Assembly (NCBI GenBank): GCA_944472155.2 | Contig: OX235273.1 | Span: 100,276,582 to 100,340,581 of the forward strand | Length of the DNA stretch: 64,000 nucleotides | DNA from: Trichobilharzia szidati | Taxonomy: Eukaryota; Platyhelminthes; Trematoda; Strigeidida; Schistosomatidae | Direction of reading: 5' to 3' | Shown here: one piece after another, positions 12,501 through 24,500 of the stretch | Layout: every line of letters begins with the position of its first letter | How positions within the stretch are numbered: the first letter of the stretch is position 1 | The notes under the pieces: model-generated | Databases searched by the model: none | What the model was told of the DNA's origin: nothing | Seen by the model: the letters and a program-made list of their open reading frames with translations, nothing else | Program-made: the position numbers and the translations under genes

Positions 12501-15500
12501 CCCCATACACAATGTCCGAAACCTGATGCCTTTTGTTCCATTTGGCTCCACCTTGTAGATGATCTTGAAAAACGACTCTGGTGGAGCTATGTGGCTTGAG
12601 TTCACCAAATGCTCGAGAATTGAGCTAGTAATTGCCTTACATTGTCCTTTGGCTAACCATGCCGGATGATGTTCAGAGGCGCGTTTCGAAAATGTACGCT
12701 TTGTGCGGCCAATATAACTAGCTCCACACGAGCAGGTCCAAAGCGGCAGTTTATCCTTCACACATCCATTGATCATTTGTCGGCTCTAGAAATCGATCCA
12801 TAGGTCAACCGTAAAGAAGGCTTTCCTCAGTGATCTGCATAAGCGATTCTTCAGGATCTCAGTTACGGTATCATCTGAAGGATTGGCCCTGAAAATTGTA
12901 TACTGCGACTTACCAGTCCGTATTCAACGATAAGATCTTCATATACATACAACTCTAAAAACCAACTCAAACAGGGTTGGTGGTAATCAGTTGTCCCCTG
13001 GACTCTTCGGTCATGCATCAATAATGCTTCTTCTGCTTCAGATACTTAAAGAAGAAACCAACTTCCATGGTTATGCTGTATATGAGAAGTGAACTGGTGG
13101 ACAGTGTATACAACGTTCTACATTGATTCAGTCAGTCAGGACGTTGTTAATGTTAAAGTTAAAAATAGCGGTATTATCTCCCATTATTCTTAAAGATTTG
13201 TATCTTTGGATAGTGAATTAGAAGCCTGTTCATACACTTAAATAATCAATTTTTTTCATTTGGAAAGTTTTGTTCTACTTCAGTTATTATTTATGCTGCC
13301 TTTGTTGTTGTTGTTGTTTTTCTAAGGTCTAACCGGAAGTAATTTAACTGTGAGTCATCAATGGTGGTGGGAATCAAAGTCGAAGCTGGAGTCTTTATCA
13401 AAATCACTTGCACCAGAGAATCTAGCTTTAGTGAAATGGTTAAAGTTGCATCAAGTTAATTCTATTATAAGTTTTCCAACTGATCGACTACCTGATATAA
13501 ATTATGATACAGGCAAGTTTGCTTTATTTTATCGGATTACTTAAAATTGACTTATACTGTTCCTAAAGCCTTTTTTGCTTGTAAATATAGTTAGTTGATG
13601 GAACTCATCGCCTTCACATAATTGAAGGGGTGAATGCAAACGTCTGGCGCTTACAACCGGACTGGTGGACGTACCGGTCTACCTAAGTCAGTTCAATTTG
13701 AAAGCTCTGGTTCCAAACTTATGGTGTACATGGGCTACAGAATGCGAACTGATCGAATGGCGTATGAACCAGTTTTGGCCGCCGGAAACTATGGGGACGC
13801 AGCTCTTAACGCTAATATTCTGTCTTGTGGATTGGACGTCAAGTCAAAGTTTCTGGGGAGGAAGGCCTCTTAAGACAACCAACTGCTTCGGTTTGGGTGT
13901 TCGGGCAGTATCCCAACTCCCTCACAAACTATGAGATTCTGTGTAGCGCATCTTATAGTGCCTATTATATACCAAGTTTGTGTTTTAATAAATAATAAGG
14001 AGTAACCCGGTACTGGGTTATGAGTTCCATCTATCGTGTGAAGGTTAACGATACTACCCAGTCAATTGCCCAGGCCTAAGTAAGTGAAGCGGGATTGAGA
14101 CATAGGATCTGTTGTCTGAAAGTGGGGTGTTTAAGCCAATGGACCACTTCTTTACTTAAATCTGGTTAAAAAAGATAGTGTTGCGAATGAACAAACTGGA
14201 AAAATATGGACACCTTACATTTAAATTTCTTTTTGAAAAAGTTATCCTTGTTTTACTTATTTTCTTTTTTTTTTTTCATAATTTCTATATATTATTTCAC
14301 AGTGATCTTCATTTCTCCCCTCCGTTACTCAATCCGTTAGTCCGCTTTTAAAGATTCTCGCAGAATACATCACTTACACACACGAATGCTACCTATACGT
14401 TTTTGTCAGCGGCATACTCCACAACAGTAGCTTGGTCGTATGCTATTGAAGTTGAAACAGGCTAGATATTGGGATTTATGGGAAGTCGCTGCGTCGGTAA
14501 AAATGACAAGCTATCGATAACTGAAGTGTTAGTAATGGGTTTGCAGTTGGGGAGGGTGAAATGACAACTAAATCCATGACTGGCATACATCCAGTCATTC
14601 TTTAATTTAAAGATTGATCACGAAATGACTTCAATTAGAGAATCATTGAAAACCAGGGTGTGCTGGAAAGCTGTTCTGTTCTTGTTTAGGACCCTTAAGC
14701 ACTTCTCACCGATGAGCCCACCAGGGGTCGAATCTAGGACTTTCAGGTTACAAGGTGATCCTGTTGATCTTTAAGTCACTGGAAAGAAATCCAATGACTC
14801 ATGAATTCTGACTTCTGCCTATTTGCGATACATAATGCGGCTGCCAGGCATTGTCACTGACAAGTATTTGTCGTCACACCCAACTTGGTGGTGGAACTCG
14901 GTGGTCCCTGCAAAGCAACACTTGAAAGTATTCTTTAATTGATAGCCTGAACTGTGCATAGAGGAATGTAGGCGTTAATGATGAGAGAATCGTTAATGAC
15001 TGATTAAGACTGCAGGTTATGCGACTTGAATCCTTAACATAATTACACACATACTTTCATATTGTAGCTACTCATGTAAGTCTTTCCATCAGATCTTCCT
15101 TGACTTGCTTTTCTTTAAATTTGGAAACACTGAAGAGTTGTTGATTTCACAAATTATCACTAACTGCTTAAAAATTGGGTAGTTAATGTGAATAGTTGTT
15201 ATTACTATTCCCTTAGGTTTCGACTGAGACATAGAACTTCAGCAGCACACCTCCATTTCACCATGTTCTCTGCTGTTTTTTCTAGATGGCTCCAAGATTG
15301 CCCATAATCTTTCATCTCCTCTTCCTCCATATCACCCTCGGAGACCTGTTCAACTCGTCGTTTCCCAGTTTTGGGTTCCACTCGACTATCTGCCCGGCAC
15401 TCGATGTCAATCACCGGTTATCTCAGTTTATCTCCAATCCATCTTTATTTGTGTGCATATTTGTTAGGTAATATGCTTCTTGATTGGTTTGTTGCCAGTA

Positions 15501-18500
15501 GATCAAGCCCACCCATCATTGTGGAATCCAAATTCATCCAACTGTGACGAACCCTGAATGCATGTCCTGTTTTCTCTTGCTAGTCACAATCCACCGAATT
15601 ACTTCGAGTGAAAAACAAAAAATAACAGCAATTGTAAAAATAAGCGAAAAGTGCCTAGCTTAATTGAACAAATTGAAAAATAAATAAATGTTTATCCTTC
15701 TCTTAGTATTCTAAGGCCAAGTTAGAAATAGCGACAGTACATATTTCATTTGTACGCAAAGCTCTGGCTTGAATTCATAAGTAACGAAAGCCTTCTCTTG
15801 CTTTAGAAGTTTTGAACGAAGAAAACATATAAGGTTAACATGAATTCGATAGATGATCTTAAAATTATGGTCAGGTTTGTTTAGTATGAGACACAAGTCG
15901 TCGATCAAGTGTTCTACAGTAGAACGTCTCATACCCTTTCTTTCTTCCTTACAAAATCATACTGGAATCTGCTCTCGTATCCGTATAGAAAGTATTTCAC
16001 ATTGTTATTATAAGCATTCACACAACTTTTTGTTTAAATTTCCTCATGGGATATAATTTCTTAAAAATCATTTATAAAATATATTTTTCTAACTATTTGT
16101 TTCCTTGAAGTAATTTGGTGGATGGTGACTCGCATTGGAGTATTTACGACTCGTCAGGCACAAATGTATCTGCGTTGCTAGTGAGAGGTGGTGGTTCCAC
16201 TCAGACTCACACCCCACTACCCATCGTTTCAGATGCCGAAGCGTTATTCATTAGACCACTTGGACCACCTCTTGTGCGACGGGCATCAGTTATTGTTCGC
16301 GTTTAAATTCAACTTTGATTTTCCCGTTGATTGATTGCACTGAAATGTCCGGTCACCATCCCCTCAGACATCGTTGAAATCGCACTAGGAGCTGACATCT
16401 CAACTGAGGCCAAACATTTTGCTTCAATCAATCAATGGGGAAATCAAGATTGAATTTTTTTGTATGTATAAACTATTCTCTATGGTAATGATATTTTTAA
16501 AAATTTTTCCTTGTCTGTAATTCATTTTGTGATTACTCTGTTTTAGACCCTAGTGAATCACAGTATGGTCGGGATTTATTACTAGAAAGTTATAATTGGT
16601 TAAGATTTCTTGGTAAATTACTTTCTCCAAGTTTTCATCGTCCATCCAGTATGTGTACACTAAGTCAATCACAATTCTCTCAGAAAATTTCTAAAATATC
16701 TGATCGACGTCGCAGACCTGGTGATTTTGGTTCTCAGCAATACGATCATAATAATAATAATAATGCACAAAGGCTGGAGAATACATTTGCCAAAGCTGCC
16801 GCTCTATCCCTTAGTCTAGCCTCAATGAATCCAACATTAGCCCTAGAAGAAACGGAGAATTTTCAACTACAGTCCAGTCTGTCATTCGCTCCTCCATTGC
16901 CTTTAATGATACCGCCAAGTGTTGGTCTCACTCTATGCCCTGGATGTTTTTCACCTACTCCCACTGGTGTTGCTCGTGTATGGACAGATTACAGGTTTCC
17001 AAGTTTATTACTTGCTCTAATTGAGCATACTAGTCTAACGGGGCTAGGAAGTCTTGGTCTAATTGGTCATGTTCATGTGAGTTTTTAAATCTAACAAATA
17101 AATAAGTCAGGTATATATATATATATATATATAGGTTGTAGTTGCTAGTAATTGTTTCGTTTATGTTACTGTATTTTGGATTGGAAATATTATTATTATT
17201 ATTGTTCCCTTGGGTTCCTAGTGGAACATAGGGCTTCAACTGCACGTCTCCACTTACTTCTGTCTTCTGCTGTACTTTTCACTTGCATCCATGTTACTCC
17301 ATACTGTTTCATCTCCTCCTCACACGATCTCCTCCATGTCACCCTTGGACGTCCCACTCGCCGCTTCCCTTTCGAGTTCCACTCGAGCACTGGCCTGACG
17401 CGCGATGTCACCCAACGGCCTCCTCAGCGAGTGTCCAATCCATCTCCACTTTCTCCTGCATATTTGTTAAGCGATTGGTTCCTGTTTTGTTTGTTCCCAT
17501 AGCTTCTTGTTTGTGATTCTTTCCGGCCATCTAATCTTCAGTATGGAGCGAAGACAGTTGTTGATAAAGGTCTGCAACAGGCTGTTGGAAATATTCTTGG
17601 TGACCCGCCAAGTTTCTAATCCGTATAGCAAAACTGACTTGACGTTTGTATTGAAAATCCGAATTTTGTTGTTGATGGTGAGTGACGAAGATTTCCAGAT
17701 TGGTTTCAGGTTGATGAATGTGTTTCTCGCCTTCCCGATTCTCGATTTGACATCCTCGTCCGTCCGTTCCTCCTGTAGTTGAGACAATGCTGCCTAGATA
17801 AGTGAAGTGAATGAAGTAACCTCTTTCAAATCCCTCCCGTTGATGGTGATTGGCGCTGGATGTTGCTGCTCTTGTTGTTGTGGTTGTTGGTTGGTTATTT
17901 TCATAACCTCCGTCTTCTGTATGTTCACCTGGAGTCCTGTCTTCGCTTCCTGCTTCTTCGACCAGTTTGTCGGTTATGGCTTGGAAGTCTTCGATTTTGT
18001 GTGACATCAAACATAAATCATCCGCAAAATCCAGGTCTTCTAGGTTCTTCACGTCGGTCCAGGATATCCCTGTCTTCTCGTTTCCCACTGTCTGATGCAT
18101 AATCCAGTCCACCACAATTAGGAATATCATTGGTGATAATAGGCACCCTTGTCTGACTGCTGTGTTTACTCCAAACGCCTCGATGAGTTTTCCGTTGTGG
18201 ATCACTTGACATGTGCCGTTGTCGTACAGCTGTTGAATAAGGTTGATGAATATTTGGGGTACGCCGTAGTACTCGAGTAGTTTCCAAATTACTTCACGAT
18301 CAACGCTGTCGAAGGCCTTCTCAAAGTCTATGAAGTTGAGGTAGATGTTTGATTGTCATTCCATGCTTTGTTCGATGATGATGTGTAGAGTTGCGATTTG
18401 GTCAGAACATGATTTGCCTTTCCTGAATCCAGCTTGTTCTGGTCGGAGTTCTGTATCCAGTGCGTCCTTTATTCTCTCCAGGATGATGCGACTCAGGATT

Positions 18501-21500
18501 TTACTTGGTGTCGACAGGAGCATGATTCCTCGCCAGTTCTTGCAGAGTCCTAGGTCGCCCTTCTTTGGTAGTTTCACTAGGTAGCCTTTTTTCCAGTCAG
18601 TAGGCACCTTTCCCTCCTTCCAGATCTTTTGCAATAATGGAGTCAGCATATCTGCTGTCGTTTCTGGGTCCGCTTTCAGTGCTTCCGGGGGTATTCCATC
18701 TGGTCCAGCTGCTTTTCCAGCTTTCAGAAGCTTGATTGCATTCATGACTTCAGTTTTCGTTGGAGGATTAGTGTCAACTTGCAGTTGTGTACGTGCTGTT
18801 GTTGGTATTTCTGGACGGGTTGCAGGTGGCGGTCGGTTCAAGAGTCCTTTGAAGTGGTCCGCCCATTGTTTTATCTGTCTTTCTTCCTTGGTAATTGGGT
18901 TCCCTTGGCTGTCTTTTATAGGTTTCATTTGTGTTGATCTCTTCCCGGATAGAGACTTGGTTATCTGATATAGTGTCCTCAGGTCCCTTTTGCCTGCTGC
19001 CTTCTCAGCTTCAGTGGCCAGATTGTCGTAGAATTGTCTTTTGTCCTTTCTAGCACTCTTCTTCACTTCTTTGTCCAGTGCTGTGTAAGTTGAGCTCAGC
19101 GTTCTTTCTCTTGTCCATCTTTGCATTGAATCATTTTTTCTTTCACCATTCTCCTCTCCTCTATTAGCTTCCAGGTGTCCGTTGAGAGCCATTCCTTGTC
19201 TTGTTTCTTCTTTCTTCCTAAAACCGTTGAGCACGTTTCGTTGAAAATTACCTTCAGAGAGTTCCAATGGTCTTCCACGGATGATTCCTCAGTGGTGGCA
19301 AGTAGTGTTTCCTGCTTTGCTCTGACAGTTGCAGTGAAAATGTCCTGTGTGATTGTGTCCTTCAGTTTTTGAGTGTAGAACTTGCATTGTGGCCTATTCC
19401 CAGCTATCCTCCAGGCTTTTAGCTTCACCTTGGAAGTTCCTTGTACTAGATAGTGGTCTTGACCCACATCTGCTCCTCTCCTCGATCTTGTCTCCTGTAG
19501 GCTCCATTTCCACTTCCTTGAGATTGAAATGAAGTCTATCTGGTTTTAGGTGTGTCCATCTGGTGAAATCCATGTCGCCTTGTGTATATCCTTGTGTTTG
19601 AACACACTGCCACCAATCACCAGCTCATTGAAGGCGCAGAAGTCTGAGAAGAGTTTGCCATTTTCGTTCATTTCACAGAGGGCCGGACGACCCATGGTGA
19701 GTTCTCTTCCTGTATTGTCTCCTTCCAGTTTCGCATTCATGTCACCCATCAGGATTTTGATATCGCTCTTTGGGACGTTGTCCATTACTGTTTGTAGTTG
19801 ACTGTAGAAATCCTCCTTCTTCTCATGTTCTGAGACGTTTGTAGGTGCGTAGCATTGAATGATTGTAACCTTTTTTCCTTTTGAGTTGAACCTGGCTGTC
19901 AGTATCCTGGAGGAGATTCGTTCCCACTGCATGAGAGCTTTGGCTGCTGTTGGTGACATCATGATGGCTACTCCCTCGGTGTGCTCGTGATCGTCTTCTG
20001 GGTGACCGGAGTAGATTATTGTCTCTCCAGTTGGTATTGGCACCTTCCGCATCCGTTTCATCTGCTCTCACAGATTCCCAACACTTCTATTTCATATCTC
20101 CTCATTTCTGCGGCTACCTGGGCAGCCTTTCCAGTTTCGTACATTGTACGAATGTTCCGCGTCCCCATTCTTATTTTTGTTTTTATCGAATGAAGGCACA
20201 TCGGCTGACTGGCTTCCCGAAGGCTTTCACCAGCCCGCGTCATTTCACTTCCCCGATTCCTGCGAAAAATTAGGTTATTGTTTGTATTTTTAGAATTTTG
20301 AATATATTTGTGCGTTGAAGTTTTAGTAGCAATTTGGTTAAGTTTTGGGGGTGGAGTTGCTAGCACCACGCCCCAACCCTCCCTCTTTATCCGGGCTTGG
20401 GACCGGCTAGAATACTAGTGACCTAGTAATCTAGACGAGGTTGGATTGGAAATACCTGGTTCCTTTTTATATTTTACTGCATGGTCCCCCCAGGTTGATG
20501 ATGAACTACCTTCAGTTAGAGAACTATTGAGAATCAGGAGGTACTGGATGGCTCTTTCGTCCTTGTTTGGGACGCTTCATCAGCACACACCCATGACCCC
20601 AATGGGATTGGACCCAGGACTCTCTAACTGAAGTCAGTCAAATCCCTGCAAATTAACACTTGAAAATTTAGTAGGCTCAGAGCAACGGCTTCCGAATTAC
20701 TAGTCCGGTGGTTCACCTTCTGAGCCACGAGGCCTAGCTGCCGGGTAAATTAATTCAACACAGTCTTCATTAACCTTCTGGTATGTATACACTAATTCAT
20801 TTGTAGTTTTCTAAAATATCAACGAATAATAACGCAGTTATTAGCGATTACTGGTGTAGTATTGTTTGTCCCTTTGGTTCTTAGTAAAACAAAGAGCTTC
20901 AGCAACATATCTGCGCCTCACTGGGTTCTCTGTGCTACCATTTTCAGTTGGTTCTACCACTTTACACAAGCTGTCATCTCCTCTTCATGTGACCTTTACC
21001 ATGCCACACTTGAATGCTCAACTTGTCATTCCCTACTCGACTTCCACTCGATAACCTAGCGCGTGATGTCACTCAACGGTCTTCTCAAGTGTATGTGCAT
21101 CCCATCTCAATATCCTTCAGCATATATATTGACTAGTAGGTTTTTGGCTGCTTCCTTCAGTATCAAGCGAAGGGGGCAGCTGTTGATGAAAGGTTGGAGT
21201 AGTCTATCGGAAATACTTTTTGGTGATGCGCGTAACAAATTTCTGAACCGTATAGAGGCACTGACTTTAGTGTTAAAAGTCCGAATCTTGTTCCTTTTAC
21301 TGAATACTGTAAACCTCCACATTGATTTCGTGATCTTGGTTGGCTTTGACAAACTCATCCTCATCTCATCATTCATCTTCAGATCTGAATTTCCTTTCGC
21401 TAGTGAAGTTATTACTAAAGTAGAATTTAAAATATAACATATAGACTATCTTTTAAAGTAATCTCTGTGTTCTATTTCCTAAAAATTTACATCAACATAT

Positions 21501-24500
21501 AATTCATAGTTAACTCAGTGTATATTTCGAAGGATTCATCAGGATTTGATTTTGGACTTCTTAGTTTGAGATTCACGGAAAAAATTGAACTAATACTTGA
21601 AAATCTCCAGGCACTTTTTCGTATTATTATTGTTCTTTTCGGTTCCTAGTGGAACATAGGGCTTCAACAGTACATCTCCACTTTGTCCTGTTCTCTGTGG
21701 TCCTGTTTACCTGCCCCCACGATTACCCATAGTCTCTAATCTCCATGTGTCCTTCGGACGCCCAACTCGTTGTTCCCTTTTCGAGTACCACTAGAACTCT
21801 GGCCTTGGTGTACGATGTCATTTGAAGGTTTCCTCATTGTGTATACGATCGGCATGTTTAGTGAGCAATATGTTCTCGGTTGGATTGTTTCCGTAGTTCT
21901 TTGTTGACTATCTGTTCCACCTGGCTATCTTATCTTCAATATGGAATCAGCGAAAACAGATGTTCTTAAGTGTGTGCATTATCTTTTTGGAAATGCTTTT
22001 TGTGACGCATTTGCCATTTGGTGTTTGTTGTTTATGCTGAGTGCAGAGGATTTCAAAGCTGGTTTCAGAGTGATAAAGGTTTGTGTTGCCTTTCCGATTC
22101 TGTTTTTGACATTCTCATCTACACTGTCGCCTGTAGCTGAAACAATGCTGCCTAGATAAGCAAAGAAAGTGACCTTTTTCTAATTCATCCCGTTGACAGT
22201 GATTGGTACTTTTGTTGTTGGTCAGTGGGTATCTTCATCACCTCTTTCTTCTTTATTTGTACTCTGCTTCTTGTACCAGTTTGTTGCTTTTCGTATTGTA
22301 GTAATTAACATTTGCCTGTCTTCAGCGGTTTACACCGTTTGTCGATTTATGATGGTGAATGGTTAGGTGTGCTTACCATCGACTATTTCAGAACTCATTG
22401 TCTTTCAAGGTGATTTAACATCACTTTGAAGTGTTTTGTGTGTTGCTAAAGACAGCAAAAGCTTCCTTGTCAATGGGAGTGGGAGTTGATCTTCTCTCTT
22501 CGTTTTTCATGTTGGTGGGAGTTAAAGTCCGGATTAGAGACCAGGATAGTTTCTATTCATGTATTGGGTTCGTGTGGCTCGGAGTGTACTAGGTGTCATA
22601 CCACCTGTTATATCAGATTTGAACCAATCGTCTGTCATGATTTATCACCGGCTTTCAACTTGGCTGATTAATTCTTTGAGCACCCACACCGATGGAAGTT
22701 TCATCAGTTCATAGTGTGTGTGTGTGAATTTGTGTCACTGATATCTGACGCACACACAAGTTGTTTTTCGTGGCTGATATACTTTGACACTTCTTCTGCA
22801 TTTTATTTCTCCTGTGTTTATTTTATTTATATATTTTCTGTTATAACATTTGCGTAGGATTCAAATGATCAACCAATCTCATGGGTTCGTGTACACATCG
22901 ATTATATGCGTAGTGAATTGTCCACTGGTTCAACTGATCAAAATGGTCATTTTAGCGTTGTCTTACCACCAGGAGTATATCGTATAACACTACGGGCTAA
23001 AGGTTATTTAGATTTGAGTGAAATAATCAATGTGGATATAATGAAAAGTCCTATTCATCGTGTATTTCGTATGAAACATGTCGGTGGATTGTCACCAGCT
23101 TATCGTTTATACGTGGTTGGTATGATTGGTAAGTAATGCGTTTATTTTCCGTATTTTCCTTTCGATACATTTGAAAAGTTCCACTTAGAGATGTGTAGAC
23201 TGACTGCCTGAAGTGGGGGTGGGGTAGGGTGGGGATTCTAAGAACCAGTGACTGGAGAATGTTGTCGACATGGCTAAAAGTAGCTCTCAATAGCTCAGAA
23301 GCTTTCAATCTTTTTATGAACACTTAGATCTATCACAGTTTCATTGCTCTCGATTTGTTTATTCTTTCTCCTGTACATTTCAATTCGTCAAAGCATCTTG
23401 GAACTTATTTTGTGCTTTATATGAAGTCCTGTAACTTCAACTTTTGTGGAAACGCCTACTTTGATAACCATAACTCAGTCAGTGAGTAGAAGTAGTAGTA
23501 GTAGTTAGTCATTTTAAACGTTAAACTTCCCTTGAATGCCATAAAAGATAATGGATGTTTGGAGTTATTTCTTATTCTGTAGTACACTCAATTTTTATTA
23601 TATAATTATTGCATGGTTTTTCAACTCTTTGAGTGGTTAACTGAGATTATAGAGAAGTTTGCAGATTTAATATATAGTTAATGTAAGTGTAGAACTTGGG
23701 CACTGTGGTAGAATGTAATTCCATATTGGATAAGTTTATTTTAATAATCACACAGTGATGCAGTATTAACAACTGGATGACGTTTCGAGTATAAATTATC
23801 GTGTCTTCCATTGAGTGTTGAAGACATGAAAAGATTAGCTGTCTTTGATCATAGGTGTCTGCGTTCTATCTCCCTTGTGAAGTGGTATAATAAGGTGAGC
23901 AATATTGAGGTTAGGCGTCGAGTGCTAGGTAAGGAGGGGAAATCAATCGACGAGGCTGTGAAATTACATCGACTGAGATGGTTAGGACATGTGTTACGCA
24001 TGCCTAGCCATCGTCTTCGTCGACAACAGGCAATGTTGGCTGACATAGGATGGATCAGGTTGGAAAAGAGCCAGTGGTGGTCAAACCAAAACATGGCTTC
24101 ATCAGTCTATGAAATCCACAACAATTAGTTTCAGCTAGCCACGTAGGAGGGTGTCGACTTCCTGGTTGGGGTACTTGGGACGATAAACACCAATGGAGTC
24201 TGGGGACAATCGGTGAAACGGCTCAAAACCGTTCTCAATGGCTCGTGCAGATGCATCCACTCCTTGTGACTTCTAATTTCCAATGGAACTGTTTTGTTCT
24301 TAGTTATTACTATTCTTTTTGTCTCACACCTCTGTTTACTGTCTCTAATATGCATTTCTCCTACTTTCTTCTCTTGCTTCGTGTGCTACATGGAGTGTGG
24401 CGACTGGAGCTGCCGCACATATGTGCAAAGTTCTACGTCGAAAACAGACAGACTGACAGATAAATTATTGATGCTCATAATCATAACAATTTTAGTCACA

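Larger units (their letters stand above)
17185..20275 (-). mobile_element. RTE-clade LINE, nearly full length, inactivated
   Basis: About 3.1 kb in antisense to the host gene. The order on the minus strand is a short leader, an apurinic-type endonuclease (about 20220-19440), a linker, a reverse transcriptase (about 18960-17560) and a C-terminal domain ending CSTRNPREQ, with the stop codon lying at the (TAA)n tail (17186-17206). A single ORF with almost no 3' UTR and a trinucleotide tail is typical of the RTE clade (SR2-like elements in schistosomes). TGG-to-TGA stops at 20060 and 18358, a TAA at 19548 and frameshifts near 20060 and 19100-19270 make it dead. Confidence 0.85.
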
